A stretch of DNA of 64,000 bases, taken from positions 3,580,001 to 3,644,000 of the forward strand of contig NC_007761.1 of NCBI RefSeq assembly GCF_000092045.1, in the 5' to 3' direction. Source of the DNA: Rhizobium etli CFN 42. GTDB lineage: Bacteria; Pseudomonadota; Alphaproteobacteria; Rhizobiales; Rhizobiaceae. Positions within the stretch are counted from its first letter, which is position 1, and every line of letters starts with the position of its first letter. The position numbers and the translations under genes are program-made. The notes under the pieces are model-generated. The model made no database searches, was not told the origin of the DNA, and saw only the letters and a list, made by a program, of their open reading frames with translations. This document shows, in pieces, positions 42,671 through 53,617 of this stretch.

Positions 42671-43849
42671 ATGTCATCCACCGACCTCCTCCTGACCTTC
42701 AACGCCGGCTCATCGACTGTGAAGGTCGGCGTCTTCTCGATCGATGGCGCCGTAGCACGACACCTCGGAAGGGGCGTCATCGATCTCCGCGCCGAGCCGC
42801 TCTCGCTTGGCCTGACCAGGGGATCGCAGACATTCGACATGCCGCTGAAGGCGGAGGTGACGGACGATCTGCACGGCGTCATCGACGAGACCTTCGCGCT
42901 TCTCGCCGATGAATTCGACATGGCTGCCGCGGTCGCTGTCGGCCACCGCGTCGTCCATGGCGGCGAGCGCTTCACGAGCGCCGTCGCGCTTGATGACGCC
43001 GCCACCGATGGGATCGAAGCGCTGATCCCGCTCGCGCCCCTGCACCAACCGCAAGCGCTGCGCTTCATCCGCGCGCTCCGTCACCTGAAGCCGCATCTTG
43101 TTCAGACAGCCTCCTTCGACACGGCCTTCCACGCCACGCAGGACGATCTCGTTCGCCGCCTCGCCATACCCCGTTCCCTGCATGAGGAGGGCATCAAGCG
43201 TTACGGCTTCCACGGGCTTTCCTATAAGTTCATCGCCAGTGAACTCGCGCGCAAGGCGCCGCATGCGGCAAAGGCTGTGGTCGCCCATCTCGGCAGCGGC
43301 GCCAGCCTTTGTGCGATGGAAGACGGCATCAGCCGCGATTGCAGCATGGGCTTTTCGACCCTCGACGGCATCCCGATGGCGACACGCCCGGGCTGCCTCG
43401 ATCCCGGCGTGATCCTGCACCTGGCAGGAGAGAGAAAACGATCCCTGGGTGAGATCGAGGATCTGCTCTATCACCGCTCAGGCCTGCTCGGTGTTTCCGG
43501 CATCAGCGCCGATACGCGCGATCTGTTGACGGACGGCCGGCCGGAAGCGCGCCAGGCGATCGATCTGTTCACGCTGCGCATTGCCGGCGAGATCGGCCGT
43601 ATGGCGGCAACCCTCGGCGGCCTTGATGCCGTCGTTTTCACCGCCGGCATTGGCGAGCATCAGCCGGAAATCCGCGCCGGCGTGGCGAAACGCCTGTTCT
43701 GGCTCGGCCTTTCGATCGATGAAACGGCCAACGCCGCCGACAGTTTCACGATCAGCACCGGGGAAAGCCGCATCGCCGCCCATGTCGTTGCCACGGACGA
43801 AGAACAGGTGATCGCCGACGAGGCGCTGTCCGTTCTTCGCGCCCGCTGA
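42671..43849 (+). CDS. ackA: Acetate kinase
   Basis: A 392-residue kinase interconverting acetyl phosphate + ADP and acetate + [21 protein letters not shown] at the start, [12 protein letters not shown], the catalytic FDTAFH and RYGFHGLSY segments, and [16 protein letters not shown] are present. It lies 71 bases upstream of phosphoketolase, so the pair converts xylulose-5-phosphate or fructose-6-phosphate into acetyl phosphate and then ATP and acetate. Confidence 0.95.
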   Translation: MSSTDLLLTFNAGSSTVKVGVFSIDGAVARHLGRGVIDLRAEPLSLGLTRGSQTFDMPLKAEVTDDLHGVIDETFALLADEFDMAAAVAVGHRVVHGGERFTSAVALDDAATDGIEALIPLAPLHQPQALRFIRALRHLKPHLVQTASFDTAFHATQDDLVRRLAIPRSLHEEGIKRYGFHGLSYKFIASELARKAPHAAKAVVAHLGSGASLCAMEDGISRDCSMGFSTLDGIPMATRPGCLDPGVILHLAGERKRSLGEIEDLLYHRSGLLGVSGISADTRDLLTDGRPEARQAIDLFTLRIAGEIGRMAATLGGLDAVVFTAGIGEHQPEIRAGVAKRLFWLGLSIDETANAADSFTISTGESRIAAHVVATDEEQVIADEALSVLRAR

Positions 43850-43920
43850 TCCAGATCAATGGCGCGCTGGCGCTAATGGCTAGAACTGACGTTGAACGCG
43901 TTTTCGAACGGGAGAAGCCC

Positions 43921-46308
43921 ATGGAAAAGCATGTCTCGACCGCCGCCGCCCTGACCGATGTTGAACTCACCCTGATCGACCGCTATTGGCGGGCGGCCAA
44001 CTATCTCTCGGTCGGCCAGATCTACCTGCTTGCCAATCCGCTGCTGCGCGAGCCGCTGAAGTCAGAGCACATCAAGCCCCGCCTGCTCGGCCACTGGGGC
44101 ACGACACCGGGCCTCAACTTCCTTTATGCGCATCTGAACCGCGTCATCCGCGCCCGCGATCTCGACATCATCTACATATGCGGCCCCGGTCACGGCGGGC
44201 CGGGCATGGTCGCCAACACCTATCTCGAAGGCACCTACAGCGAAATCTATCCCGATATTTCTGAAGACACCGAAGGGATGCGCAGGCTCTTCCGCCAATT
44301 TTCCTTTCCCGGCGGCATTCCGAGCCATGCGGCGCCGGAAACACCGGGATCGATCCATGAAGGTGGCGAACTCGGCTACGCCCTCGTCCATGCCTATGGC
44401 GCCGCCTTCGACAATCCCGACCTCACCGTCGCCTGCATCGTCGGTGACGGCGAGGCCGAAACCGGGCCGCTCGCCGCCAGCTGGCATTCCAACAAGTTCC
44501 TCAATCCCGCCCGCGACGGCGCCGTTCTGCCCATCCTGCATCTGAACGGCTACAAGATCGCCAATCCGACCATTCTCGGCCGGGCCAACGACGACGACCT
44601 CCGACGTCTCTTCGAAGGCTACGGCTACGAGCCGTTTTTCGTCGACGGCCATGAGCCTCGCGACATGCATCAACAGATGGCAGCGACGCTGGACCAGGTC
44701 TTCGACCGCATCCGCGAAATCCAGGAGCAAGCCCGCAGCAGCAAGGCTGCTGCGGGCTGCCCGCGATGGCCAATGATCGTGCTGCGCAGCCTCAAGGGCT
44801 GGACCGGTCCGAAAGAAGTCGACGGCAAGAAGGTGGAAGGTTTCTGGCGCGCCCACCAGGTGCCGGTCTCCAACTGCCGCGAGAATGAAGGCCATCGCAA
44901 GATTCTCGAGGACTGGATGCGAAGCTACGATCCCGAAGATCTGTTCGATGACGAGGGCCGCCTGAACGCCGACCTGCGGGCGCTGGCGCCCGTCGGCAAG
45001 CGCCGCATGGGCGCCAGTCCACATGCCAACGGCGGGTTGCTGCGCCGGGAGCTCGATGTTCCCGATATAGGCGACTATGCGGTTGACGTCGGCAAGCGCG
45101 GCAGCGTCGTCGCCCAATCGACGGAGATCCTCGGACATTACCTGCGTGACACGATGAAGCTCAACGCCAAGGCGGCAAACTTTCGCATCTTCGGCCCCGA
45201 CGAGACGGAATCGAACCGCCTCGGCAGCGTGTTCGACGTCACCAACCGTGTCTGGATGGAGGATATCGAACCATATGATGTCCATCTCTCTCGCGATGGA
45301 CGCGTCATGGAGGTGCTTTCGGAACATCTCTGCCAGGGATGGCTGGAGGGTTACCTGCTGACCGGCCGGCACGGCCTCTTTTCATGTTATGAGGCCTTCA
45401 TCCACATCATCGATTCCATGTTCAACCAGCATGCCAAATGGCTGAAGGTGACACGCGAGCTCGAATGGCGGAAGCCGATCTCATCGCTGAACTACCTGCT
45501 GACCTCGCATGTCTGGCGCCAGGACCATAACGGCTTCAGCCACCAGGATCCGGGCTTCGTCGACCTCGTCGTCAACAAAAAGGCCGACATCGTCCGCATC
45601 TACCTGCCGCCGGACGCCAACACCCTGCTCTGGGTCGGCGATCATTGCCTGCGCACCTATGATCGCGTCAACGTCATCGTCGCCGGCAAGCAGCCGGAGC
45701 CGCAATGGCTGTCGATGGAGGAGGCGGTGAAACATTGCGAGGCCGGCATCGGCATCTGGCGCTGGGCAAGCAACGAGGAGGACACGATCTCGCCCGATCT
45801 CGTCATGGCCTGCGCCGGCGATGTCCCGACGATGGAAACGCTCGCCGCCGTCGATCTTCTGCGCACGGCCATTCCCGAGCTGAAGATCCGCACCGTCAAT
45901 GTCGTCGACCTCCTGGCACTGCAATCCAGGGACCAGCATCCGCATGGCCTTTCCGACGAGGCCTTCGACGCGATCTTCACCGCTGATAAGCCGGTCATTT
46001 TCGCCTATCACGGCTATCCCTATCTCATTCACCGCCTGACCTATAAGCGCACCAACCACGAGAACATCCACGTCCGCGGCTTTATCGAGGAAGGTACTAC
46101 GACCACGCCTTTCGACATGACCGTCCTCAACGAACTCGACCGCTACCATCTCGCCATCGAAGCCATCGAGCGCGTGCCGGGCCTGAAGGAGAAGGCGAAA
46201 GGCGCGTTTGCCGCCTTCCAGGGCAAGCTCGCGGAACATCACGACTATGTCAGGGAATACGGCGAGGACATGCCGGAGGTGCGGAACTGGACGTGGCCGG
46301 CCGCGTGA
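43921..46308 (+). CDS. xfp: Xylulose-5-phosphate/fructose-6-phosphate phosphoketolase
   Basis: A 795-residue thiamine-diphosphate enzyme that cleaves xylulose-5-P (or fructose-6-P) with phosphate to acetyl phosphate plus a triose or tetrose phosphate. [20 protein letters not shown], the TPP motif [22 protein letters not shown] and [15 protein letters not shown] are characteristic, and the length is normal. ATG 43921 with GGAGAAG before it is preferred over an ATG at 43876. It works with the adjacent acetate kinase in a phosphoketolase shunt. Confidence 0.95.
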   Translation: MEKHVSTAAALTDVELTLIDRYWRAANYLSVGQIYLLANPLLREPLKSEHIKPRLLGHWGTTPGLNFLYAHLNRVIRARDLDIIYICGPGHGGPGMVANTYLEGTYSEIYPDISEDTEGMRRLFRQFSFPGGIPSHAAPETPGSIHEGGELGYALVHAYGAAFDNPDLTVACIVGDGEAETGPLAASWHSNKFLNPARDGAVLPILHLNGYKIANPTILGRANDDDLRRLFEGYGYEPFFVDGHEPRDMHQQMAATLDQVFDRIREIQEQARSSKAAAGCPRWPMIVLRSLKGWTGPKEVDGKKVEGFWRAHQVPVSNCRENEGHRKILEDWMRSYDPEDLFDDEGRLNADLRALAPVGKRRMGASPHANGGLLRRELDVPDIGDYAVDVGKRGSVVAQSTEILGHYLRDTMKLNAKAANFRIFGPDETESNRLGSVFDVTNRVWMEDIEPYDVHLSRDGRVMEVLSEHLCQGWLEGYLLTGRHGLFSCYEAFIHIIDSMFNQHAKWLKVTRELEWRKPISSLNYLLTSHVWRQDHNGFSHQDPGFVDLVVNKKADIVRIYLPPDANTLLWVGDHCLRTYDRVNVIVAGKQPEPQWLSMEEAVKHCEAGIGIWRWASNEEDTISPDLVMACAGDVPTMETLAAVDLLRTAIPELKIRTVNVVDLLALQSRDQHPHGLSDEAFDAIFTADKPVIFAYHGYPYLIHRLTYKRTNHENIHVRGFIEEGTTTTPFDMTVLNELDRYHLAIEAIERVPGLKEKAKGAFAAFQGKLAEHHDYVREYGEDMPEVRNWTWPAA

Positions 46309-46356
46309 GACATCTGCGACTGACGCATGCGATGTCAGATGACCGAATGCCGGAAC

Positions 46357-47247
46357 CTATGCCCGTTCAAGCCGAGCTTTTTCGTTTGTCCGCCAGATCC
46401 GCGGCGTTTCGCCGGTATATTTCAGGAAGAAGCGCGAGAAATAGGCCGGATCAGCGAAGCCGAGGCGAAATCCGATCTCCTGAACGCTGCCGATCGTAAA
46501 GACGAGCTGGCGCTTCGCCTCCTCGATCAGTTTCCCGGCGATCAGCTCATGCGGGGTGTTTCCCGTCATGGAGCGAACGATACGGGTGAGATGCGTCGAC
46601 GAAACGCCAAGTTCCTTGGCATAGAAGGAAGCCGGTCTGTGAGATCGGAAATGCTGCTGGATCAGTTCGTCCAGCATCACCATCCGCCGCTCGTTCTCGT
46701 TTGACGGAAGCTCCTGCGCATGTCCTTCATGCGAAATCCGCGCCGTCAGCCGCAACGCCAGCCCGACATAGGCAGCCAATACTTCGTTGCGGCCACCGCG
46801 GCGGTTTTCGAACTCGTCGCCGAGCCGCCTCAGCGTCTGCATGACATAGGCAGCCTCGGCATTATCGGGATCGAGCGGCGTCAGACGCGGCATCGCCAAC
46901 CACTCGCCGAGATGGCTTCGCTCGCCGGGCGGGTGGCTGAGATGGGACCTCAATATAGTGATCACGAGGCCGTCGATATCACGTGAGAAGCGAAAGCCGT
47001 GATCGAGCCCAGGGGGTACCGTTATGACCGCCGGCGGACGGATGGCATGGCTCCTCTTGCCGAAGATCGCATCGCCGGAGCCGGCTTCGATGTATAATAT
47101 CTGAAAGAAGCTCTCGTGGCGGTGAAGCCGAATCTCCCAATGATGCAGGCTGCTGCGGGAGCGGATTGTCTCGCAATGCAGCCAAAATTCCGGCGAGCGA
47201 CCGGTATTTTCGCCATAGAGCTCGTAGGTAGGTATATGCCTGCTCAT
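46357..47247 (-). CDS. pobR: AraC-family regulator, probable PobR
   Basis: 296 residues: an N-terminal cupin-like effector domain (HWEIRLHRHESFFQILYIEAGSG and PPAVITVPPGLDHGFRF) and a C-terminal AraC double helix-turn-helix (YAKELGVSSTHLTRIVRSMTG, then VQEIGFRLGFADPAYFSRFFLKYTGETP). It is divergent from pobA, the arrangement of the AraC-type PobR known in Agrobacterium and rhizobia, which activates pobA in response to 4-hydroxybenzoate. ATG 47247 fits the domain start; the longer frame would run into pobA. Confidence 0.85.
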   Translation of the reverse strand: MSRHIPTYELYGENTGRSPEFWLHCETIRSRSSLHHWEIRLHRHESFFQILYIEAGSGDAIFGKRSHAIRPPAVITVPPGLDHGFRFSRDIDGLVITILRSHLSHPPGERSHLGEWLAMPRLTPLDPDNAEAAYVMQTLRRLGDEFENRRGGRNEVLAAYVGLALRLTARISHEGHAQELPSNENERRMVMLDELIQQHFRSHRPASFYAKELGVSSTHLTRIVRSMTGNTPHELIAGKLIEEAKRQLVFTIGSVQEIGFRLGFADPAYFSRFFLKYTGETPRIWRTNEKARLERA

Positions 47248-47299
47248 CGGCTTCCTCCCGTACCAATGTTCGATAAATGCAATTTTTAGGGCGGAATGT

Positions 47300-47317
47300 C
47301 CATTGTTGCGGCAATGG
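47300..47317. promoter_or_regulatory. Inverted repeat in the pobR-pobA control region
   Basis: CCATTG-TTGCGG-CAATGG, with perfect 6-bp arms, sits between the divergent pobR and pobA genes, 49 bases before the pobA start. It could be a PobR site, although AraC proteins more often bind direct repeats. Confidence 0.35.
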
Positions 47318-47335
47318 CGGCGCGGCAGAATCTGA

Positions 47336-48535
<1,200 letters not shown>

Positions 48536-48720
48536 CAGGAAGATTGAGGGATGAAAGCTGCGCATACGCGCGGCGAACAGCGAGAGGTCATGACGCACAG
48601 AACCATAACCGGCAAATCATGTGTTTGGGGATTTATTTCATTTTACATCACCATTTCGCATGACAAGCTAACCTGAAATTCAATAAGGCGCTGGAGTACG
48701 CCGAAAAGGGAGAGAGAAGA

Positions 48721-49893
48721 ATGAGGAAGCTGTTTCTGGCCGCCGCTGCGGCAATTGTTATGGGCACCAGCGCCTATGCCGACACCATCAAGGTCGGCGT
48801 CATCGGGCCGTTCTCCGGTCCCTTCGCGCTCCAGGGCAAGAACTTCAAGGCCGGCATCGACGCCTATATGGCTGTCAACGGCAGCAAGGTCGGCAGCGAC
48901 ACGGTCGAGATCGTCTACCGCGACGTGCCGCAGGCCGACCCGGCCCAATCCAAGGCGCTGGCGCAGGAACTGATCGTCAAGGAAAAGGTCCAGTATCTCG
49001 CCGGCTTCTATTTCACCCCCGACGCCATGGCGGTGACGCCGATCCTGAAGCAGGGCAACGTGCCGATGGTTATCATGAACGCCGCCACCTCGGCGATCGT
49101 CACCAAGAGCCCGCTTGTTGTGCGCACCTCGTTCACGACCTGGCAGACCTCGACGCCGATCGCCAAGGTCGCCTTCGACGCCGGCGTCAAGAAGGCGATC
49201 TCGGTTGTCAGCGACTACGGCCCCGGCATCGACGCCGAGAATGCCTTCAAGACCGGCTTCGAAAAGGCCGGCGGCCAGGTGGTTGAGGCGATCCGCATGC
49301 CGCTTGCGACCAACGATTTCAGCCCGATCATGCAGCGCATCAAGGATTCCGGCGCCGAGGGCGTCTTCGCCTTCCTGCCATCCGGACCGACGACCCTCGG
49401 CTTCGTCAAGGCTTACAACGAAAACGGTCTGAAGGCCGCCGGCATCAAGTTCTTCGCACCGGGCGACCTGACGCAGGAATCCGACCTGCCGGCGCTCGGT
49501 GACGCCGCGCTCGGCATTCAGACGACCTTCCACTATGCCGTGTCGCACGATTCTCCCGAGAACAAGGCTTTCGTCGAGGCGGCCACCAAGGCGATCGGCA
49601 ACAAGGCCGAACTCTCCTTCCCCGCAGTCAGCGCCTATGACGGCATGTATGTCATCTACAAGATGATCGAGGCGACGGGCGGCAAGCAGGATGCTGAAAA
49701 GGCTGTCGATGCGGTGAAGGGCCTTGCCTGGGTGAGCCCGCGCGGCCCGGTTTCGATCGATCCGGAAAGCCGCCACATCACGCAGAACATCTATCTGCGC
49801 GAAGTCGCCAAGGCCGACGACGGGACCTACATCAACAAGGAGGTCCAGACCTTCGAGAAGCAGGGCGATCCGGGCCTGGCAGCGGCCAAGTAA
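48721..49893 (+). CDS. Liv-type ABC transporter substrate-binding protein, probably for an aromatic acid
   Basis: A 390-residue periplasmic binding protein of the branched-chain amino acid/amide type. The signal peptide MRKLFLAAAAAIVMGTSAYA precedes DTIKVGVIGPFSGPFALQGKNFKAGIDAYM, the standard family start. The ligand is uncertain: Liv-family importers often take aromatic acids, and pobA lies 186 bases upstream, so 4-hydroxybenzoate or a related plant phenolic acid is plausible. GGGAGAGAGAAG precedes the ATG. Confidence 0.9.
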   Translation: MRKLFLAAAAAIVMGTSAYADTIKVGVIGPFSGPFALQGKNFKAGIDAYMAVNGSKVGSDTVEIVYRDVPQADPAQSKALAQELIVKEKVQYLAGFYFTPDAMAVTPILKQGNVPMVIMNAATSAIVTKSPLVVRTSFTTWQTSTPIAKVAFDAGVKKAISVVSDYGPGIDAENAFKTGFEKAGGQVVEAIRMPLATNDFSPIMQRIKDSGAEGVFAFLPSGPTTLGFVKAYNENGLKAAGIKFFAPGDLTQESDLPALGDAALGIQTTFHYAVSHDSPENKAFVEAATKAIGNKAELSFPAVSAYDGMYVIYKMIEATGGKQDAEKAVDAVKGLAWVSPRGPVSIDPESRHITQNIYLREVAKADDGTYINKEVQTFEKQGDPGLAAAK

Positions 49894-49959
49894 CATCGGG
49901 CGTCAGAACATGCGGCGGACTTGCAACCCCAGGCCCGTCGCATTCAATCAGGTAGTTCC

Positions 49960-50823
49960 ATGCAGACAGTCTTCAGCATATCCGTCGACGCCCTAGCCTA
50001 TGGCATGGTGCTCTTCGTGATATCAATCGGCCTTTCCGTCACCATGGGGCTGATGCGTGTCGTCAACCTCGCTCACGGCGCCTTCGCGATGATCGGAGGC
50101 TATGTCGCCTCCTATGTCGCACGTGACCTCGGCCTTGGTTATGCGGCGGCGGTCATCGCCGCCGTGGTCGCTACGATCATCATTGCAATTCCTCTCGAGC
50201 GTTTCCTCTATCGTCGGATCTATGGCGCGCCGGAACTGATCCAGGTGCTGATGACGATCGGCATCACCTTCTGCATCATCGGCATCGCTAATTACCTGAT
50301 GGGACCAACACTGAAGACCATACCGCTTGCCGCGGCGCTGCAGGGTTCGGCCGATCTCGGCTTTCGCACCATTCCCGTTCACAGGCTTTTTGCCATCCTG
50401 TGCGGCCTCGCCGTGGCGCTGGCGCTCTGGTTTGCGATCGAAAGGACCAGCTTCGGCGTCAAGCTGCGCGCCTCCGTCGATGACGCTGCGATGGCGGCGG
50501 CACTCGGCGTGCGCACAGAGATCATCTATGCGGTGAGCTTTGCCATCGCCGTCGGGCTTGCCGCCTTCGGGGGCGTGGTCGGTGCCGAACTCTTGCCGGT
50601 CGAGCCCTATTATGCGCTGCGCTACATGGTGACCTTCCTGGTTGTCGTCTCCGTCGGCGGCGCCGGATCCATTCCCGGCGCGTTGATCGCCTGCCTACTG
50701 CTCGGCGCGATCGATACGACGGGTCGTTATCTGATGCCGGAGTTCGGGGAATTCTTCTTCTATCTTGCCGTGATCGCGATCATCTGCGTCTTCCCGCGCG
50801 GCCTTGCCGGGAGGGCGAAGTGA
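49960..50823 (+). CDS. Liv-type ABC permease (LivH family)
   Basis: A 287-residue permease with about eight helices and the LivH-type FVISIGLSVTMGLMRVVNLAHGAFAMIGGYVA opening. ATG 49960 is chosen; a TTG at 49921 would add an N-terminus without family similarity. The stop is followed after one base by the ATG of the LivM-type gene, so the two permeases are coupled. Confidence 0.92.
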   Translation: MQTVFSISVDALAYGMVLFVISIGLSVTMGLMRVVNLAHGAFAMIGGYVASYVARDLGLGYAAAVIAAVVATIIIAIPLERFLYRRIYGAPELIQVLMTIGITFCIIGIANYLMGPTLKTIPLAAALQGSADLGFRTIPVHRLFAILCGLAVALALWFAIERTSFGVKLRASVDDAAMAAALGVRTEIIYAVSFAIAVGLAAFGGVVGAELLPVEPYYALRYMVTFLVVVSVGGAGSIPGALIACLLLGAIDTTGRYLMPEFGEFFFYLAVIAIICVFPRGLAGRAK

Positions 50824-50824
50824 G

Positions 50825-51829
50825 ATGGCGCTTGTGTTGAACAACGAAAACGGACGTCTCCAGCATCGGCGCGGTTATGTCAGCCGCGATCTCGCCAGCC
50901 TTATCGTGATCATCGCCGTTGCCGCCATCGGCTATTTCGCCTTCCCTGATAATCTCGCGCTTCTGACGCGGATGATCACCATCGCGCTGCTCGCGCTCTC
51001 GCTCGATCTGGTGACCGGTTATTGCGGCGTTGCAACGCTCGGCCATGCCGCCCTGTTCGGCTCCGGCGCCTATGCCGCCGGCATCCTGTCGGCGCATTAC
51101 GGCATCAATGACCCGCTGCTGATGCTGCTTGCCGGCATTGCCGGCGGCGTGGCTTCCGGGCTGCTCAGCGGCGCGATCATTCTGCGCGCGCATGGCCTGC
51201 CGCAGCTCGTGCTGTCGATTGCCCTCATCCACCTCTTCCACGAATTCGCCAACAAGGCCTCCTCATGGACAGGAGGCAGTGATGGACTTTCCGGCATCGC
51301 GCCCGACCCGGTCCTCGGCTTTTTTGAATTCGATCTTTATGGCCGCACCGCCTTCTTTCTCGGAACGGCGCTGCTGCTTGTTGTCTTCGTGCTGCTGAGA
51401 TTACTGGTGCGTTCACCCTTCGGCATGCTCTGCCGCGCCATCAAGCAGGACCCATTGCGTATCCGCGCCATGGGTGGTTCGCCGAAGGGCGCACTCATCA
51501 GGATGTACACCATCTCGGGCGCGGTTGCCGGGGTCGGCGGCGCCTTGAACGCGATATCGACGCAGGTCGTCGGTCTGGACAGCCTGTCCTTCACGCAGTC
51601 GGCAGAAGCGCTCGTCATACTCGTGCTCGGCGGCACCGGCTCTCTCTTCGGGGCGCTGTCCGGCACGATCATCTTCATGCTCTTCGAGGACTATGTCTCG
51701 GCCGCCAATCCCTTCCACTGGCTGACCATGGTCGGTGCGCTCTTGATCGCCGTCGTGCTCTTCGCACCGAAAGGGCTTTACGGAACAGCCGCAACCTTCA
51801 TTGGCCGCCGCAAGGAGCAGCGCTCATGA
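50825..51829 (+). CDS. Liv-type ABC permease (LivM family)
   Basis: A 334-residue partner permease. ALLALSLDLVTGYCGVATLGHAALFGSGAYAAGI is the LivM-family signature; AIKQDPLRIRAMGGSPKGALIRMYTISGAVAGVGGAL is the cytoplasmic coupling segment. ATG 50825 is preceded by GGGAGGGCGAAG. It overlaps the LivG-type ATPase gene by four bases. Confidence 0.92.
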   Translation: MALVLNNENGRLQHRRGYVSRDLASLIVIIAVAAIGYFAFPDNLALLTRMITIALLALSLDLVTGYCGVATLGHAALFGSGAYAAGILSAHYGINDPLLMLLAGIAGGVASGLLSGAIILRAHGLPQLVLSIALIHLFHEFANKASSWTGGSDGLSGIAPDPVLGFFEFDLYGRTAFFLGTALLLVVFVLLRLLVRSPFGMLCRAIKQDPLRIRAMGGSPKGALIRMYTISGAVAGVGGALNAISTQVVGLDSLSFTQSAEALVILVLGGTGSLFGALSGTIIFMLFEDYVSAANPFHWLTMVGALLIAVVLFAPKGLYGTAATFIGRRKEQRS

Positions 51830-52590
51830 AACCGGTCTTCGAAGTCGCAAATCTGCGGAAAGCCTTCGGGGGCCTTGCCGTCACCAACGACGTTTCGCTG
51901 GCGATGGCGGCCGGCGACCGCGTCGCGCTGATTGGCCCGAACGGCGCCGGCAAGACTACCTTCGTCAACCTCGTCACCGGCAATCTCCCCCCTGATTCCG
52001 GCGAGGTCCGCCTCGGCGACGAAACGGTGACGGCGGTCAATGCGATCGGCAGGGTCAAACGCGGCCTCGTCCGATCCTTTCAGGTGACGCGGCTTTTCCA
52101 GGACATGACGCCGGCCGAACATGTCGGGCTCGCTGTTCTTCAGCGGGACGGAAAGACCTGGAACATGTTCGGAAATTTCCTTTCGATGCCCGACGTCATG
52201 GCCGAGATCGACGACCTCCTGGGAAAGCTCGGACTGACGCCGCTGATGCATCGCAAGGTCAGCGAGATTGCCTATGGGCAACAGCGGCTTCTCGAACTTG
52301 CCGTCGCGCTGGCGCTGAAGCCGAAGGTGCTGCTGCTCGACGAGCCGGCAGCCGGCGTCCCGCAAAGCGATACCGGCCGCATCGAGCAAGCGCTAGCCGA
52401 TCTGCCCGCCGATCTCGCCGTGCTGATGATCGAACACGACATGGATCTTGTCTTTCGTTTTGCCAAACGTGTCATAGTGCTGGCGGCCGGCGCGATCATC
52501 TTTAATGGCCGGCCTGAAGACGTCACCAGGGATGCGCGTGTGCGCGAGGCCTATCTCGGGAGTTATGCCAATGCCAGCCCTGTCGCTTGA
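51826..52590 (+). CDS. Liv-type ABC ATPase (LivG family)
   Basis: A 254-residue ATPase. Walker A GPNGAGKTTFVNL, the LivG-type signature SEIAYGQQRLLELAVAL in place of LSGGQ, Walker B VLLLDEPAAGV and the H-loop MIEHDMDLVF are present. It overlaps the LivM gene by four bases and the LivF gene by about twenty. Confidence 0.92.
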   Translation: MKPVFEVANLRKAFGGLAVTNDVSLAMAAGDRVALIGPNGAGKTTFVNLVTGNLPPDSGEVRLGDETVTAVNAIGRVKRGLVRSFQVTRLFQDMTPAEHVGLAVLQRDGKTWNMFGNFLSMPDVMAEIDDLLGKLGLTPLMHRKVSEIAYGQQRLLELAVALALKPKVLLLDEPAAGVPQSDTGRIEQALADLPADLAVLMIEHDMDLVFRFAKRVIVLAAGAIIFNGRPEDVTRDARVREAYLGSYANASPVA

Positions 52591-53287
52591 GGTCGAAAAT
52601 CTGTCGGCCGGATACGGGCCGACGCGGGTGTTGGAAGACATTTCTTTCGCCGTGCCGGCAGGCGCAAGGCTCGCCGTGCTCGGCCGCAACGGCATGGGCA
52701 AGACGACGCTGCTGGCAACGCTCGCCGGCCAGACCAGACGCTACGAGGGCCGCATCACCCTTGGCGATGCGGACGTCACAACAGCACCAAGCGCAACACG
52801 CGCGCACAAGGGTCTCGGCTATGTGCCCCAGACACGTTGCGTCTTCCCGACGCTGACCGTCGAAGAGAACCTTTTCGTCGGCTTGAAGGCGCGGCCGAAG
52901 ACGGCGCTGGAGGAAGCCTATGCGCTGTTCCCGCGCCTGAAGGAGCGCCGCCGCAATCTCGGCAACCAGCTCTCCGGCGGCGAACAGCAGATGCTTTCGA
53001 CGGCCCGCACTATTCTCGGCCGCCCGTCGGTCCTGCTGCTCGACGAACCGCTCGAGGGTCTCGCCCCCGTTATCTGCGAGGAACTGATGGCAGCCTTCGC
53101 CGGACTCGCCAAGTCAGGCGACATGACCATCCTTCTTGTCGAGCAGCGCATCCAGAGTGCGCTCGATTTCGCCGATCAGGTCGTCATTCTCGAACGAGGG
53201 CGGCTGGCCTGGGCGGGAACGCCGGCGGACCTATCCAAGGACCACGAAGCCGTCGAAACCTTGCTCGGAGTGGGCGGCCTGCATTGA
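52571..53287 (+). CDS. Liv-type ABC ATPase (LivF family)
   Basis: A 238-residue second ATPase of the importer. GRNGMGKTTLLATLAG, LSGGEQQMLSTARTI and VLLLDEPLEGLAP are present. Two in-frame ATGs exist (52565, 52571); the second has GGGAG at the better distance. It is the last gene of the five-gene transporter unit and is followed by a long palindrome. Confidence 0.92.
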   Translation: MPALSLEVENLSAGYGPTRVLEDISFAVPAGARLAVLGRNGMGKTTLLATLAGQTRRYEGRITLGDADVTTAPSATRAHKGLGYVPQTRCVFPTLTVEENLFVGLKARPKTALEEAYALFPRLKERRRNLGNQLSGGEQQMLSTARTILGRPSVLLLDEPLEGLAPVICEELMAAFAGLAKSGDMTILLVEQRIQSALDFADQVVILERGRLAWAGTPADLSKDHEAVETLLGVGGLH

Positions 53288-53617
53288 AGCAATTAATGCC
53301 GGTTATCCTCATGATGACGTCATCATGAGCCTGGCATTATTCGCTGCCTGAAATATTTCTGCTGGCCGAAATTGATCGAAAGCTTGAACGGGCAGAAAAA
53401 ACCGCATTCCCCAAAGCGGCATCAGCGTAAGACAGGTCATAAATATTCATTTCTAAGGAAATAGACGCCGGCGTCAGTCCCTTTACTGGATCTTGAGCGA
53501 AGACAAATTGCGTCTGTCGGATTGGCAGGCTGAACTGATCTGACGCCCGTCAAAATCCCGTTGCCAAGCACCCGATAGAGTTGCATGCTTAAACAGAACT
53601 TCAGACGGGAGGTAGAA
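53288..53617. other. Intergenic stretch after the Liv-type operon
   Basis: About 330 bases with no convincing gene. It contains the nested palindrome at 53294-53339 described separately; the remainder is AT-richer and presumably carries the promoter of the VCBS-like gene, but I could not pick a convincing -35/-10 pair. Confidence 0.5.
53294..53339. repeat. Nested palindrome with a perfect 22-base core
   Basis: The core (53308-53329) is a perfect 22-base palindrome with half-site CTCATGATGAC. It is enclosed by a second inverted pair, TAATGCC (53294-53300) and GGCATTA (53333-53339). There is no T-run after it, so it is not a classic terminator, though it could end the livF transcript as a hairpin. 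It may instead be a regulator-binding site. Confidence 0.75.
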
